A stretch of DNA of 64,000 nucleotides from positions 1 to 64,000 of the forward strand of contig CAJWNY010000005.1 in assembly GCA_913043815.1 (NCBI GenBank). The letters run 5' to 3'. A model generated the notes under the pieces. That model ran no database searches and was not told where the DNA came from. It was given only the letters and a program-made list of their open reading frames with translations. Positions 39,338-49,205 of this stretch are shown piece after piece; position 1 is the stretch's first letter; each line of letters opens with the position of its first letter. Made by a program: the position numbers and the translations under genes. Origin of the DNA: an uncultured Gammaproteobacteria bacterium. Its GTDB lineage: Bacteria > Pseudomonadota > Gammaproteobacteria > Pseudomonadales > Azotimanducaceae.

Positions 39338-40845
39338 CGTCCGAAGAGGTTTAATAGCTGCTTGGCCGCATCTTTAAATTGCTCCGGTACCTGCTCCTCT
39401 ATCACTTTGTCTAATTTCTCTTTTACTTTGCCTTGCTGCGAATTTTTCAGGATTTGAATCAACATCTTACCCACCGCTTTAGTATTTGGCTTGCACGCAG
39501 GCTCGTCTAATTTACCTTCGCAGTTAAACGGAATCGCCGTATCGAGCAAAATGGGCGTCAGTCTAATCTGTTGACCTGGTTTGGGCGTGTGTATCAAAGC
39601 CTCACCTGACAAACTCAGATTGCCGGTTAAGAACTGGATTGACCCGCTAGCTTTTGCTTTTAGGTTATCCAGAGCAACGACCAAGGTGTTAGCTTCACCT
39701 TGAATTGTCCATGCGACAGTGAGGTTGTTGTACTGCAATTGGTCTGGCAGTTCCGCTACAGGCTTGTCTGCATTAACCAATTGATTAACCAGTATTATCG
39801 CTTTTTTGAATTGGCTGACATTAATACTGCCTTGGCCGCCATTGAAATTCGCAGATCCAATAACGCTTTGTGTCAATGTCTTTTCGGTGTTGCCCAACAT
39901 TTTAAAATTGCCTTCTACACTAAGTGGCGCTTGCCACTTGAGTTTGCTTTCAGTGAGTGCAAAGAGTTTACGGCTGTCTATATCTGATCCATTTAATGAT
40001 ATATCCCAAGCAATTGGCACTAGGTTTGCGTTTACAGAAGCCGTGGTTTGAAACTTGCCGCCAAAAAAGTCGTCAAAGGACAAGGACATTTCGCCTTTGC
40101 CCTCGGTCTGGCCGAAGGTCAGGTTGCCGTTCTCCAACGCAAAGCCGTCCGCATCGATCTTATTTAATTCGCAATTAAATTCAGCATTAAAGGCGAGAAT
40201 ACTATCTACCGGGAGTAGCGCATTGTCGTCGTCTCCGATCGGGTCGCCGAGTCCGATATTGTCGGTAACCTCACCGCTGCAAATGCCAGTGGCATAGGCA
40301 CTTTTAAGCACCGTATCTGCAAAACGCACTCGTATACGATGATCGCTATTCGACCGTTCTAACGCCGTGAAAGTGAGTAGACCATTGAGGTTGAAATTGT
40401 CTCTAGACGCCTCTGGATTAGCCCTTACATAGGCTAAATCCGCCACAAATGGGCTGGCTGTATCGGGGCTGAAGTCTGTGAGTATGAGTTTGCTCAGTAT
40501 CATCTTGCTGCCTTCAGATTCTACCTTAACGTCTTCCAACACAAACCTATGAATCTGCCATGACTCTAGTGCCGCAAAAATATTGTCTATATGGGCATTC
40601 AACGTGAGCTTGCCAATACTGATATCTTCAGAGGCATCGGTAGCGCGGATATTTTGTGCGGACAATCCGAGTGCAGGCAGTATCAGCCATTCGATTTCGC
40701 CGTTAATACCGATTTTATAGCCGCTAATTTCGCTCAAATAGGCTTCGAGATCTGCCTTGTAGCGGCCGCCGTCACTAAAGTAAACGTACCCTGTAATCGC
40801 GGACAGCATTACGCTGGCTACAATGAGTCTAAATAAAAGTTTCAT
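39334..40845 (-). CDS. AsmA family protein
   Basis: 503 aa; N-terminal TM, AsmA-like beta-rich repeats; located upstream of mutY as in pseudomonads. Confidence 0.8.
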   Translation of the reverse strand: MKLLFRLIVASVMLSAITGYVYFSDGGRYKADLEAYLSEISGYKIGINGEIEWLILPALGLSAQNIRATDASEDISIGKLTLNAHIDNIFAALESWQIHRFVLEDVKVESEGSKMILSKLILTDFSPDTASPFVADLAYVRANPEASRDNFNLNGLLTFTALERSNSDHRIRVRFADTVLKSAYATGICSGEVTDNIGLGDPIGDDDNALLPVDSILAFNAEFNCELNKIDADGFALENGNLTFGQTEGKGEMSLSFDDFFGGKFQTTASVNANLVPIAWDISLNGSDIDSRKLFALTESKLKWQAPLSVEGNFKMLGNTEKTLTQSVIGSANFNGGQGSINVSQFKKAIILVNQLVNADKPVAELPDQLQYNNLTVAWTIQGEANTLVVALDNLKAKASGSIQFLTGNLSLSGEALIHTPKPGQQIRLTPILLDTAIPFNCEGKLDEPACKPNTKAVGKMLIQILKNSQQGKVKEKLDKVIEEQVPEQFKDAAKQLLNLFGR

Positions 40846-41032
40846 ACTCTTAATCCTCTAAAACGAGCGGTTAATTATGTTTGTGTCCCAATTCTAGGTT
40901 GGCTGAGAAAAAGGTTACAAAAACTTGATCACGAACTATGCTAAAAACTTAAAAAATTCATCTGCGGCGGCATTACAAAAGCCGTATCGTTTATGATGGC
41001 AATGTAGACCTAGCGTCTATGTTTTACGACGA

Positions 41033-41467
41033 ATGAATATTTTTGGGGCCCTAATGTCTGTAGATACTTTTGATCCAAGCCAGTTTAATGGCAACGCCAA
41101 GCAAAAACCTATTGCGTGGGATTTGTTGGCCCATGTCGTTGAGCTTGCGGGTAGCGCTGTTCCCGAAGATTTTTACGTCGATCTGAACCATGATCAAATC
41201 AAAATACTAGCCCCTTTGCTGCAACACTCGGGCTGGCAAGATGCAGCGGCGGAGTTAGACGATGCTGCAATAGTTAACTTGATACGATTCTTTACCTTAG
41301 GTGAGATGAACCATCCGGCTTGGAAGGCGGAAGCAAAATCTCCTGTGGTGGCACTGACACGGGTTTTGAAGAAGCGTAAAGCTGTGCCAGAGGATTTGAT
41401 TGCCTGGATTAAGGCGAATACCACTAATCGCTTTTTGCCCCATGGCGATTTGATGGATCTTCTATAG
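41033..41467 (+). CDS. conserved hypothetical protein
   Basis: 144 aa ORF with coding-like composition; no family recognised. Confidence 0.55.
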   Translation: MNIFGALMSVDTFDPSQFNGNAKQKPIAWDLLAHVVELAGSAVPEDFYVDLNHDQIKILAPLLQHSGWQDAAAELDDAAIVNLIRFFTLGEMNHPAWKAEAKSPVVALTRVLKKRKAVPEDLIAWIKANTTNRFLPHGDLMDLL

Positions 41468-41474
41468 GCTCTAT

Positions 41475-41708
41475 TTAAGTCCCATTTTGCCCGCTTTTAG
41501 CAGCCCGAACTCTTAGCGTTAACGGTGCGCTAAATACTTCAATTCCCGATTCAATAATCTCCCGCATTTTGTCGCAGGGCGTTTCACGCCCAAGAAAACT
41601 GCGATTGCGGTGCAGATCACTGTGGTGGACACCCAGATTTACCCTAACTGGCATAAACCAAGACTGTAATCTTGCACAAAGCCCGTTAAACTGCCGGCTT
41701 GAAAGCAT
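41475..41708 (-). CDS. possible small protein, convergent with 41033-41467
   Basis: 77 aa from ATG at 41708: MLSSRQFNGLCARLQSWFMPVRVNLGVHHSDLHRNRSFLGRETPCDKMREIIESGIEVFSAPLTLRVRAAKSGQNGT; protein-like but starts only 8 nt from hisB. Confidence 0.3.
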   Translation of the reverse strand: MLSSRQFNGLCARLQSWFMPVRVNLGVHHSDLHRNRSFLGRETPCDKMREIIESGIEVFSAPLTLRVRAAKSGQNGT

Positions 41709-41716
41709 AACCGCAG

Positions 41717-42313
41717 GTGAAAAAAGTGCGTCAGGCAAAAATAACAAGGGATACCAGCGAAACTCAAATCGTCTTAAGCATAAATCTAGACGGATCCGGT
41801 GACAGCCATTTTGCTACCGGTTTGCCGTTTTTTGACCATATGCTTACGCAAATTTCTCGCCACGGGATGATTGATATTCATATTGAAGCCACCGGCGACC
41901 TCGAAGTTGATGCTCACCATATGGTCGAGGACGTGGGCATTGTTTTGGGTCAGGCGCTTAACGAAGCGATAGGCGACAAGAGTGGCATCACCCGATATGG
42001 TCATGCGTATGTTCCTTTAGATGAAGCTTTGTCTCGTGTAGTCATTGATCTGTCCGGTCGTCCAGGCCTGCACTATGGGGTGGAATATACCCGTGCCCGC
42101 GTAGGTGGTTTCGACATTGACCTGCTGCGTGAATTCTTCCAAGGGTTGGTCAACCACTCAATGATGACAGTGCATTTGGACAACCTTAAGGGAGTCAATG
42201 CTCATCATCAGGCTGAGACGTTGTTTAAAGCCTTTGGTCGTGCTCTGCGTATGGCTGTGACCGCCGATGAGCGTATGTCCGGTATCGTGCCCTCTACAAA
42301 GGGCAGCTTGTAG
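41717..42313 (+). CDS. hisB: imidazoleglycerol-phosphate dehydratase
   Basis: 198 aa; [41 protein letters not shown]. Confidence 0.95.
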   Translation: MKKVRQAKITRDTSETQIVLSINLDGSGDSHFATGLPFFDHMLTQISRHGMIDIHIEATGDLEVDAHHMVEDVGIVLGQALNEAIGDKSGITRYGHAYVPLDEALSRVVIDLSGRPGLHYGVEYTRARVGGFDIDLLREFFQGLVNHSMMTVHLDNLKGVNAHHQAETLFKAFGRALRMAVTADERMSGIVPSTKGSL

Positions 42314-42317
42314 ACTT

Positions 42318-43061
42318 ATGTTGCTGATTCCTGCCATTGATTTGAAAGACGGCGCTTGCGTGCGCCTGCGCCAAGGCCGTATGGCTGAATCTACCGTGTT
42401 CTCCACCGATCCAGTTGCTATGGCTACTCATTGGAAAGAGCAGGGAGGTCGTCGTTTGCACATTGTCGACTTAGATGGCGCGTTTGCTGGTGAGCCAAAA
42501 AATGCGGGATTAATTGGTGCAATAGTTGCTGCTATGGGTGATGTGCCGGTTCAAGTCGGTGGCGGTATTCGTAACGGCGAAATTATTGATGCTTATCTTG
42601 ATGTGGGCGTAAGCGCTGTAATCGTGGGCACCAAGGCAATTGAAGATCCCGAATTCTTAGTGTCTGTTGCTCATAAGTATCCGGGCCAAGTAATTTTGGG
42701 TTTAGATGCGCGCGGTGGTGTTGCAGCGACCCAAGGTTGGGATAAAGATTCTGGCTTGCAGGCTCTCGATTTAGCCCGTCAGGCCGGCCAACTGCCTATT
42801 GCCGGAATTGTTTATACGGATATTGATCGCGACGGCATGATGAAAGGCTTGAATGTCGCCGCTACATTAGAAATTGCTCAGGCGGCGAACGTGCCGATAA
42901 TAGCATCTGGTGGGGTGACTAATATGCAAGATTTAGAAGTGCTGACAGAAGCTTTTGCCTCTCAGCCGGAACTTTTGCTGGGTGCGATTACCGGACGTGC
43001 AATTTACGAAGGCACTTTAGATGTGGCGCTAGGCCAAGCATTTTTGGATCGAAAGCCTTAG
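42318..43061 (+). CDS. hisA: HisA: 1-(5-phosphoribosyl)-5-[(5-phosphoribosylamino)methylideneamino] imidazole-4-carboxamide isomerase
   Basis: 247 aa from ATG at 42318: LLIPAIDLKDG, VQVGGGIRN, YTDIDRDGMMKG, IASGGV. Confidence 0.95.
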   Translation: MLLIPAIDLKDGACVRLRQGRMAESTVFSTDPVAMATHWKEQGGRRLHIVDLDGAFAGEPKNAGLIGAIVAAMGDVPVQVGGGIRNGEIIDAYLDVGVSAVIVGTKAIEDPEFLVSVAHKYPGQVILGLDARGGVAATQGWDKDSGLQALDLARQAGQLPIAGIVYTDIDRDGMMKGLNVAATLEIAQAANVPIIASGGVTNMQDLEVLTEAFASQPELLLGAITGRAIYEGTLDVALGQAFLDRKP

Positions 43062-43200
43062 GAAAAGTGTTACTAATGGGCGCTTTGGTAAGCATTAAAA
43101 TTAGTCTCTATTAATTACCCGACGGATTTGTGCGCGGGGCAACTTGTCGCATCGGGCTATCCTCAATAAATTTTCTCGCTTTACACTAATAAGCGCATAG

Positions 43201-44352
43201 TTATTTTGCTTTCAACAAATGCTGTGATGCGAAATCCAAGAGTTCTTTTTCACCCGCGCTGTAAATAATGTCCGGTTCAATGCCTGAGTTATGAAATGAC
43301 CGTCCGCTCGGTGTGTAGTAGTAAGCAGTGGTTATTTTTAGCGCTTGAGCGTCTGGTAATGGCGGTAGCAGTGACTGCACAGTGCCCTTTCCGAAAGAAG
43401 TACTGCCGATTATTGTTGCCCTGTCCCTATCTTGCAGCGCTCCTGCAACTATTTCTGATGCCGAAGCCGAGCCTTGGTTGATTAATATCACCACGCCTAG
43501 GTTGTTGGTAAAATCCCCTTCAGTCGCAAAATAGCCTTCTGTACGAGAATCGTTCGCTAAAAAAGATATATTTTGCTGAGTTGATACCACTAAGCCCCCA
43601 TCTAAGAAAATTCCCGCCACAGTTACTGAAGATTTTAGGATGCCGCCGGGGTTGTTACGCAGGTCAAGAATCAGACCGCTTAAAGGTTTGTTTTTGCTAA
43701 GCGCTGCTATGCTCAGTTTTAAGTTTTCGCCTGTATTCTGGTCGAAGCTTGAGAGGCGTATATAACCTATGCCGTTGTTTAGATTTCTATAACTGATACT
43801 TGTGGTGGTAATTAATTCGCGTTGCAAAACAATGGCAATACGCTCTTTTTGATTGGGCCGCTCCAACAATAAAGTTACTGATTCTCCAATGGCGCCTTTC
43901 ATTTGGTTGGTCATTGTAGCCATCTCCATTGCCTTTGTAGGGTTGCTGTTAATCCCTCGGATAATGTCCCCGACTAGAATGCCGCCAATTTCTGCGGGAG
44001 TATTTTTTATTACCGAAACTACGCTAAAAACGCCTCTATATAGGCCAACTTCGATACCAATGCCGCCAAATTCACCTTTACTGCGACTGAGTATGTCAAT
44101 ATAACTTTGCTGATCTAGCAATTCTGAATATTCATCCAAACCGTTAAGCATTCCTTTAATGGCATGGTTAACCATTTCATCTTTGTCTAAGTCTTCTACA
44201 TAGTGGTCATCTATTTGCTGTAACGCTGCAGCGAAAATTCTTGCAGCCGAATCGTCATTTGAAAGGTGCCATTGAAAAATTAGAATACCTAAAAGTATGC
44301 CGGTGATCATACTGAGCAGTAGACTGAATAATCGCAGCGGTCTTAAAGTCAT
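43201..44352 (-). CDS. S41 C-terminal processing peptidase (CtpA-like)
   Basis: 383 aa; PDZ, LRNNPGGIL, INQGSASASEIVAGALQDRDRATIIGSTSFGKGTVQ. Confidence 0.9.
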   Translation of the reverse strand: MTLRPLRLFSLLLSMITGILLGILIFQWHLSNDDSAARIFAAALQQIDDHYVEDLDKDEMVNHAIKGMLNGLDEYSELLDQQSYIDILSRSKGEFGGIGIEVGLYRGVFSVVSVIKNTPAEIGGILVGDIIRGINSNPTKAMEMATMTNQMKGAIGESVTLLLERPNQKERIAIVLQRELITTTSISYRNLNNGIGYIRLSSFDQNTGENLKLSIAALSKNKPLSGLILDLRNNPGGILKSSVTVAGIFLDGGLVVSTQQNISFLANDSRTEGYFATEGDFTNNLGVVILINQGSASASEIVAGALQDRDRATIIGSTSFGKGTVQSLLPPLPDAQALKITTAYYYTPSGRSFHNSGIEPDIIYSAGEKELLDFASQHLLKAK

Positions 44353-44470
44353 AGGAATAGAGTGTTCATGAATTTAGCGGTGACCATTAGCTAGGCGATC
44401 AAGAATGTCCGTCACTTTTATTCTCCTGTTCAGCTGCTTCATTGAAAACATTGAGCGTCTTGATTAAAGG

Positions 44471-45718
44471 CTAAAGCTCTAACCACTTGGTTGGGTTACT
44501 GACTTTGCCATCTTGGCGTAACTCAAAGTACAAGCCTGGCTCATCTTGGCCGCCGCTTCTGCCGGCACTGCCAATAATCTCTCCGCTCTCAATCCAATCT
44601 CCTGACTTTTTGTTCAGAGTGTCGCAGAATCCGTACATGGTCATATATCCTTCACCATGATCAATAATGGTCATTAAACCAAAACCTCTCAGCCAATCCG
44701 CAAAGACCACTCGTCCTCGAAACACAGCCGTTACAGGTGTGCCTAGATCTGCATTGATTTTAATGCCGCGCCAACTTAGGCGACCACCAGCTCGCTGTTC
44801 GCCAAACCGATGTTTTAGCTGACCCCGCAGCGGCGCTGGCAGATCGCCTTTAGCGTCTATAATGCTGGAATCATCAAAGATTGTTACATCCAGTTCAAGG
44901 GCCTGTATGAGGGTTTGTAGACGTTGGCTGTCGGCGAGCAGAGTTTTTTGCTGCTGGGCTTTATTCTTTTTTTGTTCTGCGAGTTGACGTATAGATAATG
45001 TTCTAATTTTACGCTGACCGCTCATTGCTTGGCGTTGTTCTTTGAGTGTTTGTAAGTTTTTGTTGCGCTGTTTTTTTTGCTTGCTGAGCTTTTTTTCGCT
45101 AGTCGCTAAGCGCTGTAAAGTTTCTTTGTAGTCTTCTATTAAGCTCAAGCGCTCGGCGCCGAAGTAGCCGTGATAGCGAATTAATCTATCGAGGTCAGCT
45201 GGAGACTTTTTATTCAGCAGTTGCTTGATAAAGTCATTTCCACCTAGGCGGTAAGCTGCACGCAGGTGAACTGACACGGCCTTGCTCTGTTCCTGCTGTA
45301 ACACTCTAAGCGCGTCTATTCGCTTGGTAGATTTATCCAGTGCCCTGTTTGCTCTCGACAGTTCCTTCTCTGCTCTTTGTGTCTTTTTTGTCAGAGCAGC
45401 AATTTTTGTATCTTGTTCTCGCAACTGCGATTGCAGTTGATTGTTTTCTTGCTCGGCCTCAGTCAGCCATTTGTCTAGGGCATTAAGTTGATCAAGTGTC
45501 TGTTTAAGTGCGCGTGCGTTCTCTTCAATATCGCTATCTGAGCCTGCACCAAATGCGTGGGCGCCTAGGAGTAAAAGCGCTGCCAAAACAAACGACATCA
45601 GGCCCCCACGGCGGCCTGAATGTTTGTGGTGAAAATTTAAAATCGATACACCAAATTTGTTAGTCATGCGAAGCTTGGCCAGTCGCGGATTTTTATTGAT
45701 AACTCCCCTACTGCCCAC
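44471..45718 (-). CDS. envC: murein hydrolase activator EnvC-like, M23-family LytM domain
   Basis: coiled-coil N-terminal region plus degenerate LytM domain RLSWRGIKINADLGTPVTAVFRGRVVFADWLRGFGLMTIIDHGEGYMTMYG. Confidence 0.87.
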   Translation of the reverse strand: MGSRGVINKNPRLAKLRMTNKFGVSILNFHHKHSGRRGGLMSFVLAALLLLGAHAFGAGSDSDIEENARALKQTLDQLNALDKWLTEAEQENNQLQSQLREQDTKIAALTKKTQRAEKELSRANRALDKSTKRIDALRVLQQEQSKAVSVHLRAAYRLGGNDFIKQLLNKKSPADLDRLIRYHGYFGAERLSLIEDYKETLQRLATSEKKLSKQKKQRNKNLQTLKEQRQAMSGQRKIRTLSIRQLAEQKKNKAQQQKTLLADSQRLQTLIQALELDVTIFDDSSIIDAKGDLPAPLRGQLKHRFGEQRAGGRLSWRGIKINADLGTPVTAVFRGRVVFADWLRGFGLMTIIDHGEGYMTMYGFCDTLNKKSGDWIESGEIIGSAGRSGGQDEPGLYFELRQDGKVSNPTKWLEL

Positions 45719-47252
45719 CTCCTGTGGCTAAGGATCTGCCGGTCATCTCTTTGGGAATATCTAGCCCCATCAGGTCAAGGAGCGTTGGCGCCACATCACA
45801 CAAAGAACCGCCATCGCTCAGGCTAATTTTCTTTGAGCCAACGTAAATCAGTGGCACTAAATTGCTGGTATGGGCGGTGTGCTCCTGAGCGCTTTCATGA
45901 TCGACCATTTGTTCTACGTTGCCGTGATCTGCTGTAACAAGCATTTGCCCGCGAGATTTTTCTAAAGCTTCACGTAAGCGCATTAAACAATGATCTAGGG
46001 TTTCTACCGCTTTTATAGCAGGTTGTAGCTTGCCGCTGTGACCCACCATGTCGCCATTTGCGTAGTTGCAGACGATTACATCGAAACGCCCGCTTTCTAT
46101 GGCTCCAATCAGTTCATCTGTGACTTTCTTTGCGCTCATTTCTGGCTGTAGGTCATAGGTTGCTACTTTTGGAGATGGCACCAGTAGGCGTTCTTCGCCG
46201 TCGAAATTTTCTTCACGACCACCAGAGAAAAAGAAGGTCACATGGGCATACTTTTCAGTTTCCGCAATGCGTAATTGTCTCATCCCTTTGTTTTGCAGGT
46301 GTTCGCCTAGCGAGTTAACCAGCTGCAGTTTGCTGAACGCGCAGGGGAGAGCTATGTCTGCCGCATATTGAGTCAGAGTGGTGAAATTTGCCGGTTGGAT
46401 AAATGAGCGACGAGGAAAGCCGTCGAAAGCAGCTTCCGTCATTGCCCTAGTAATTTGCCGTGCACGGTCTGCGCGAAAATTCATAAACACCACTGCATCT
46501 TCCATACTTAAGCGAAAGGGTGCGTTATCTGTCGCGTGTATGGCGGTGGGTTGGACAAACTCATCGTTTTCATCCCGTGAATAGGCTTTCTCTAGTGCTT
46601 CCAAGCCACTGGTTGCATGAAATGGCGCTTCGCCAAGAGTCACCAAATTATAGGCACGTTCTAATCGATCCCAGTTGCGGTCTCTATCCATTGCAAAGTA
46701 GCGGCCGCTAACACTGATTACTTGGCCGCATTGAAGTTCAGAAAAAAGAGTATCGGCCTTAGCTAGCGAATTTTTGGCGCTACGGGGTGGTGTATCTCTG
46801 CCATCTAGAAACGCGTGTAGATAAATTCTCTTAATACCTTTCGCAGCTGCAACTTTAATCAGGCTGAAAATTTGCTCCTCATGGCTGTGTACGCCACCGG
46901 GTGAAAGCAGCCCCATAATATGCAGCGCGCCCCCACCTTTTATCACGCTATCAGTAACCTCAACGAGGGCCGGGTTGTGTGCAAAGTCACCGTCTTTTAT
47001 AGATTTATTGATACGCGTGAAGTCTTGATAAACCACACGGCCAGAGCCTAGATTCATGTGGCCCACTTCCGAATTACCCATTTGTCCATCCGGCAGCCCA
47101 ACATCAATGCCTGATCCAGAAATAAGTGTGTGTGGGTGATTGCCCCATAGGTCATCCCATGTGGGCATATTGGCCATGGCAATAGCATTGTTGTCGATTA
47201 TATTGCTGTGGCCAAAGCCGTCGAGTATGACGAGTAGGCTGGTTGTGGGCAT
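45708..47252 (-). CDS. gpmI: 2,3-bisphosphoglycerate-independent phosphoglycerate mutase
   Basis: 514 aa; LLVILDGFGH, GNSEVGHMNLGSGR, VTADHGNVEQM, APTLLDLMGL. Confidence 0.95.
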   Translation of the reverse strand: MPTTSLLVILDGFGHSNIIDNNAIAMANMPTWDDLWGNHPHTLISGSGIDVGLPDGQMGNSEVGHMNLGSGRVVYQDFTRINKSIKDGDFAHNPALVEVTDSVIKGGGALHIMGLLSPGGVHSHEEQIFSLIKVAAAKGIKRIYLHAFLDGRDTPPRSAKNSLAKADTLFSELQCGQVISVSGRYFAMDRDRNWDRLERAYNLVTLGEAPFHATSGLEALEKAYSRDENDEFVQPTAIHATDNAPFRLSMEDAVVFMNFRADRARQITRAMTEAAFDGFPRRSFIQPANFTTLTQYAADIALPCAFSKLQLVNSLGEHLQNKGMRQLRIAETEKYAHVTFFFSGGREENFDGEERLLVPSPKVATYDLQPEMSAKKVTDELIGAIESGRFDVIVCNYANGDMVGHSGKLQPAIKAVETLDHCLMRLREALEKSRGQMLVTADHGNVEQMVDHESAQEHTAHTSNLVPLIYVGSKKISLSDGGSLCDVAPTLLDLMGLDIPKEMTGRSLATGGGQ

Positions 47253-47599
47253 AGCAGGGTAACTCCTAGGGTGCCCTTCGGGGCGGTTGCCAATTTTTTA
47301 AATAAGCCTAAAAATAGTGCCTATAGGAACGTTACAAAAGGTTCAGATAGCCTACCAGGTTTCGCTTTTGCGCAAATTTTACCGGGAGAGTTTAACAACA
47401 AAAAGCGGTCCAATGAGATGAAATCTTTAGTTGGAACGCGATCGAATAATTTGTCAATGGTCTCGCTGGCGACTAGCGGTGGGGCCCAGAGCGCCCTATA
47501 GGTCTCAGGTCTAATCTCGGTGCAAAATTTCTCTAGATCAGTCATCCCGTAAGCCAGCTGGAAGTGTATACTCACACTCGCAATTTTTAGGCGAGAACA

Positions 47600-48016
47600 A
47601 TGGAATCGTTTTTTACTTTTATCGGCGCGCATCCGCTTTTAGTGGGTGCTTTCGTGGTGTTATTGGGTCTCTTTATTCGCAATGAAGCCGGTCGCGGAGG
47701 GTCAACCATCGGAACTCAAGAACTTGTGCGCTTGGTAAATGTGCAAAACGCATTGGTTTTAGACGTGCGTGACAAAGCTGAATTTGCTGAAGGACACATT
47801 GTCGATGCAGTGAATATTCCTTATGCGAGTTTAGAAGATAAGTGGAATGAGCTTTCTAAGCACAAAGAGCGTCCAATAGTTGTGGCGTGCAAAATGGGCC
47901 AACATTCTGGTGCAGCGGGTACTTTATTGAAGAAAAATGGCTTCACTAATGTAACGCGTTTAACGGGCGGTTACTCTGAGTGGCGCGCGCAAAATTTACC
48001 GGTAGTGAAGAGTTAA
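47600..48016 (+). CDS. rhodanese-like domain membrane protein
   Basis: 138 aa; N-terminal TM; ALVLDVRDKAEFAEGHI, active-site loop CKMGQHSG. Confidence 0.88.
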   Translation: MESFFTFIGAHPLLVGAFVVLLGLFIRNEAGRGGSTIGTQELVRLVNVQNALVLDVRDKAEFAEGHIVDAVNIPYASLEDKWNELSKHKERPIVVACKMGQHSGAAGTLLKKNGFTNVTRLTGGYSEWRAQNLPVVKS

Positions 48017-48020
48017 TTTA

Positions 48021-48554
48021 ATGAGTGAAAGTCAAGATGCTGGCGATAATGGCGAAGCCAACGGCGACGAAAAAGGTCAGGTGCAATTTCGTATAGAGCG
48101 TTTGTTTTTGAAGGACTCTTCATTTGAATCGCCTAATTCACCCGAAGTATTTGTTAAGCAGTGGCGGCCAGAGATTAAAGTGGACATAAATACTCGCGCC
48201 AACTCGCTAGGTGAAGATCTGCAAGAAGTGATTTTAACCGCCACGGTAACCGCCACTTTGGAAGAAAAGGTGGTGGGGTTTGTTGTTGAAGTTCAACAGG
48301 CTGGCATTTTCTTGATTCAGGGCGCAGAACCCTCCCAGTTGAGTCAGATAATTGGTATTGCCTGCCCTAATACATTGTTCCCTTATTTGCGCGAAACCAT
48401 AGACAATTTGGTTGTGAAAGGCGGTTTTCCTGCTTTGCAATTAGCCCAAGTAAATTTTGAAGCCCTGTACGTTAAAGCCATGCAAGAGCGAGATCAGCGT
48501 GGACAGGGAAGGGGTGACTCTCAGCAGGATGCAGGAGAAGTTACCACACACTGA
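48021..48554 (+). CDS. secB: protein-export chaperone SecB
   Basis: 177 aa; FRIERLFLKDSSFESPNSPEVF, EVQQAGIF, CPNTLFPYLRETIDNLVVKGGFP. Confidence 0.95.
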   Translation: MSESQDAGDNGEANGDEKGQVQFRIERLFLKDSSFESPNSPEVFVKQWRPEIKVDINTRANSLGEDLQEVILTATVTATLEEKVVGFVVEVQQAGIFLIQGAEPSQLSQIIGIACPNTLFPYLRETIDNLVVKGGFPALQLAQVNFEALYVKAMQERDQRGQGRGDSQQDAGEVTTH

Positions 48555-48690
48555 TTTTGCTTCAATCTCCTGGAGGCTTATGCAGTTATAGGCCAGCGGA
48601 ATGATAGTTGCAACGGCGTAGATAGGTCAGTGAAGATAGGAAGGCGCGCGTAAAACTCGGGCGTTGGAGAAAGACCTGATAACCGTTGGC

Positions 48691-49152
48691 TTAAAGTAAG
48701 CCGTCGAAGTTTTGTTGACGCCAACCCTCGTACAATGTCACGGCAACGGAATTAGCCAGATTAATGCTGCGCGAGGTTTCTTGCATGGGGATGCGCAGTT
48801 TTTGCTCCTCGGTTAAGCTCTCTGCAATACTCAGAGGTAACCCCTTCGTTTCTTGCCCAAACAAAAGAGTATCGTTAGGTAAAAAGCTAATTTCGGCATA
48901 ACTTCTTCTTGCTTTAGTCGTTAAAGCAAACCAGCGCGTATCCGCTAAGGCTGCCTGGCAGTCTTGGAAAGACTCGTACAGAGTGACCAGCGTCAATTCA
49001 TGATAATCCAAACCGGCTCTTCGCAGGCGCTTGTCATTCCACTCAAATCCAAACGGTTTTATCAAGTGAAGCTTTGCGCCTGTGTTGGCGCAAATACGGA
49101 TGATATTGCCTGTGTTTTGCGGAATTTCAGGTTGATATAGAACAACATTCAT
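48691..49152 (-). CDS. trmL: tRNA (cytidine(34)-2'-O)-methyltransferase
   Basis: 153 aa; YQPEIPQNTGNIIRICANTGAKLHLIKPFGF, FGQETKGLP, RSINLANSVAV. Confidence 0.94.
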   Translation of the reverse strand: MNVVLYQPEIPQNTGNIIRICANTGAKLHLIKPFGFEWNDKRLRRAGLDYHELTLVTLYESFQDCQAALADTRWFALTTKARRSYAEISFLPNDTLLFGQETKGLPLSIAESLTEEQKLRIPMQETSRSINLANSVAVTLYEGWRQQNFDGLL

Positions 49153-49205
49153 GGGTTATTGTAGCGCATTCCTCACAAGAGCTTCTCGAATGTTGAGTAA
49201 AGCAA

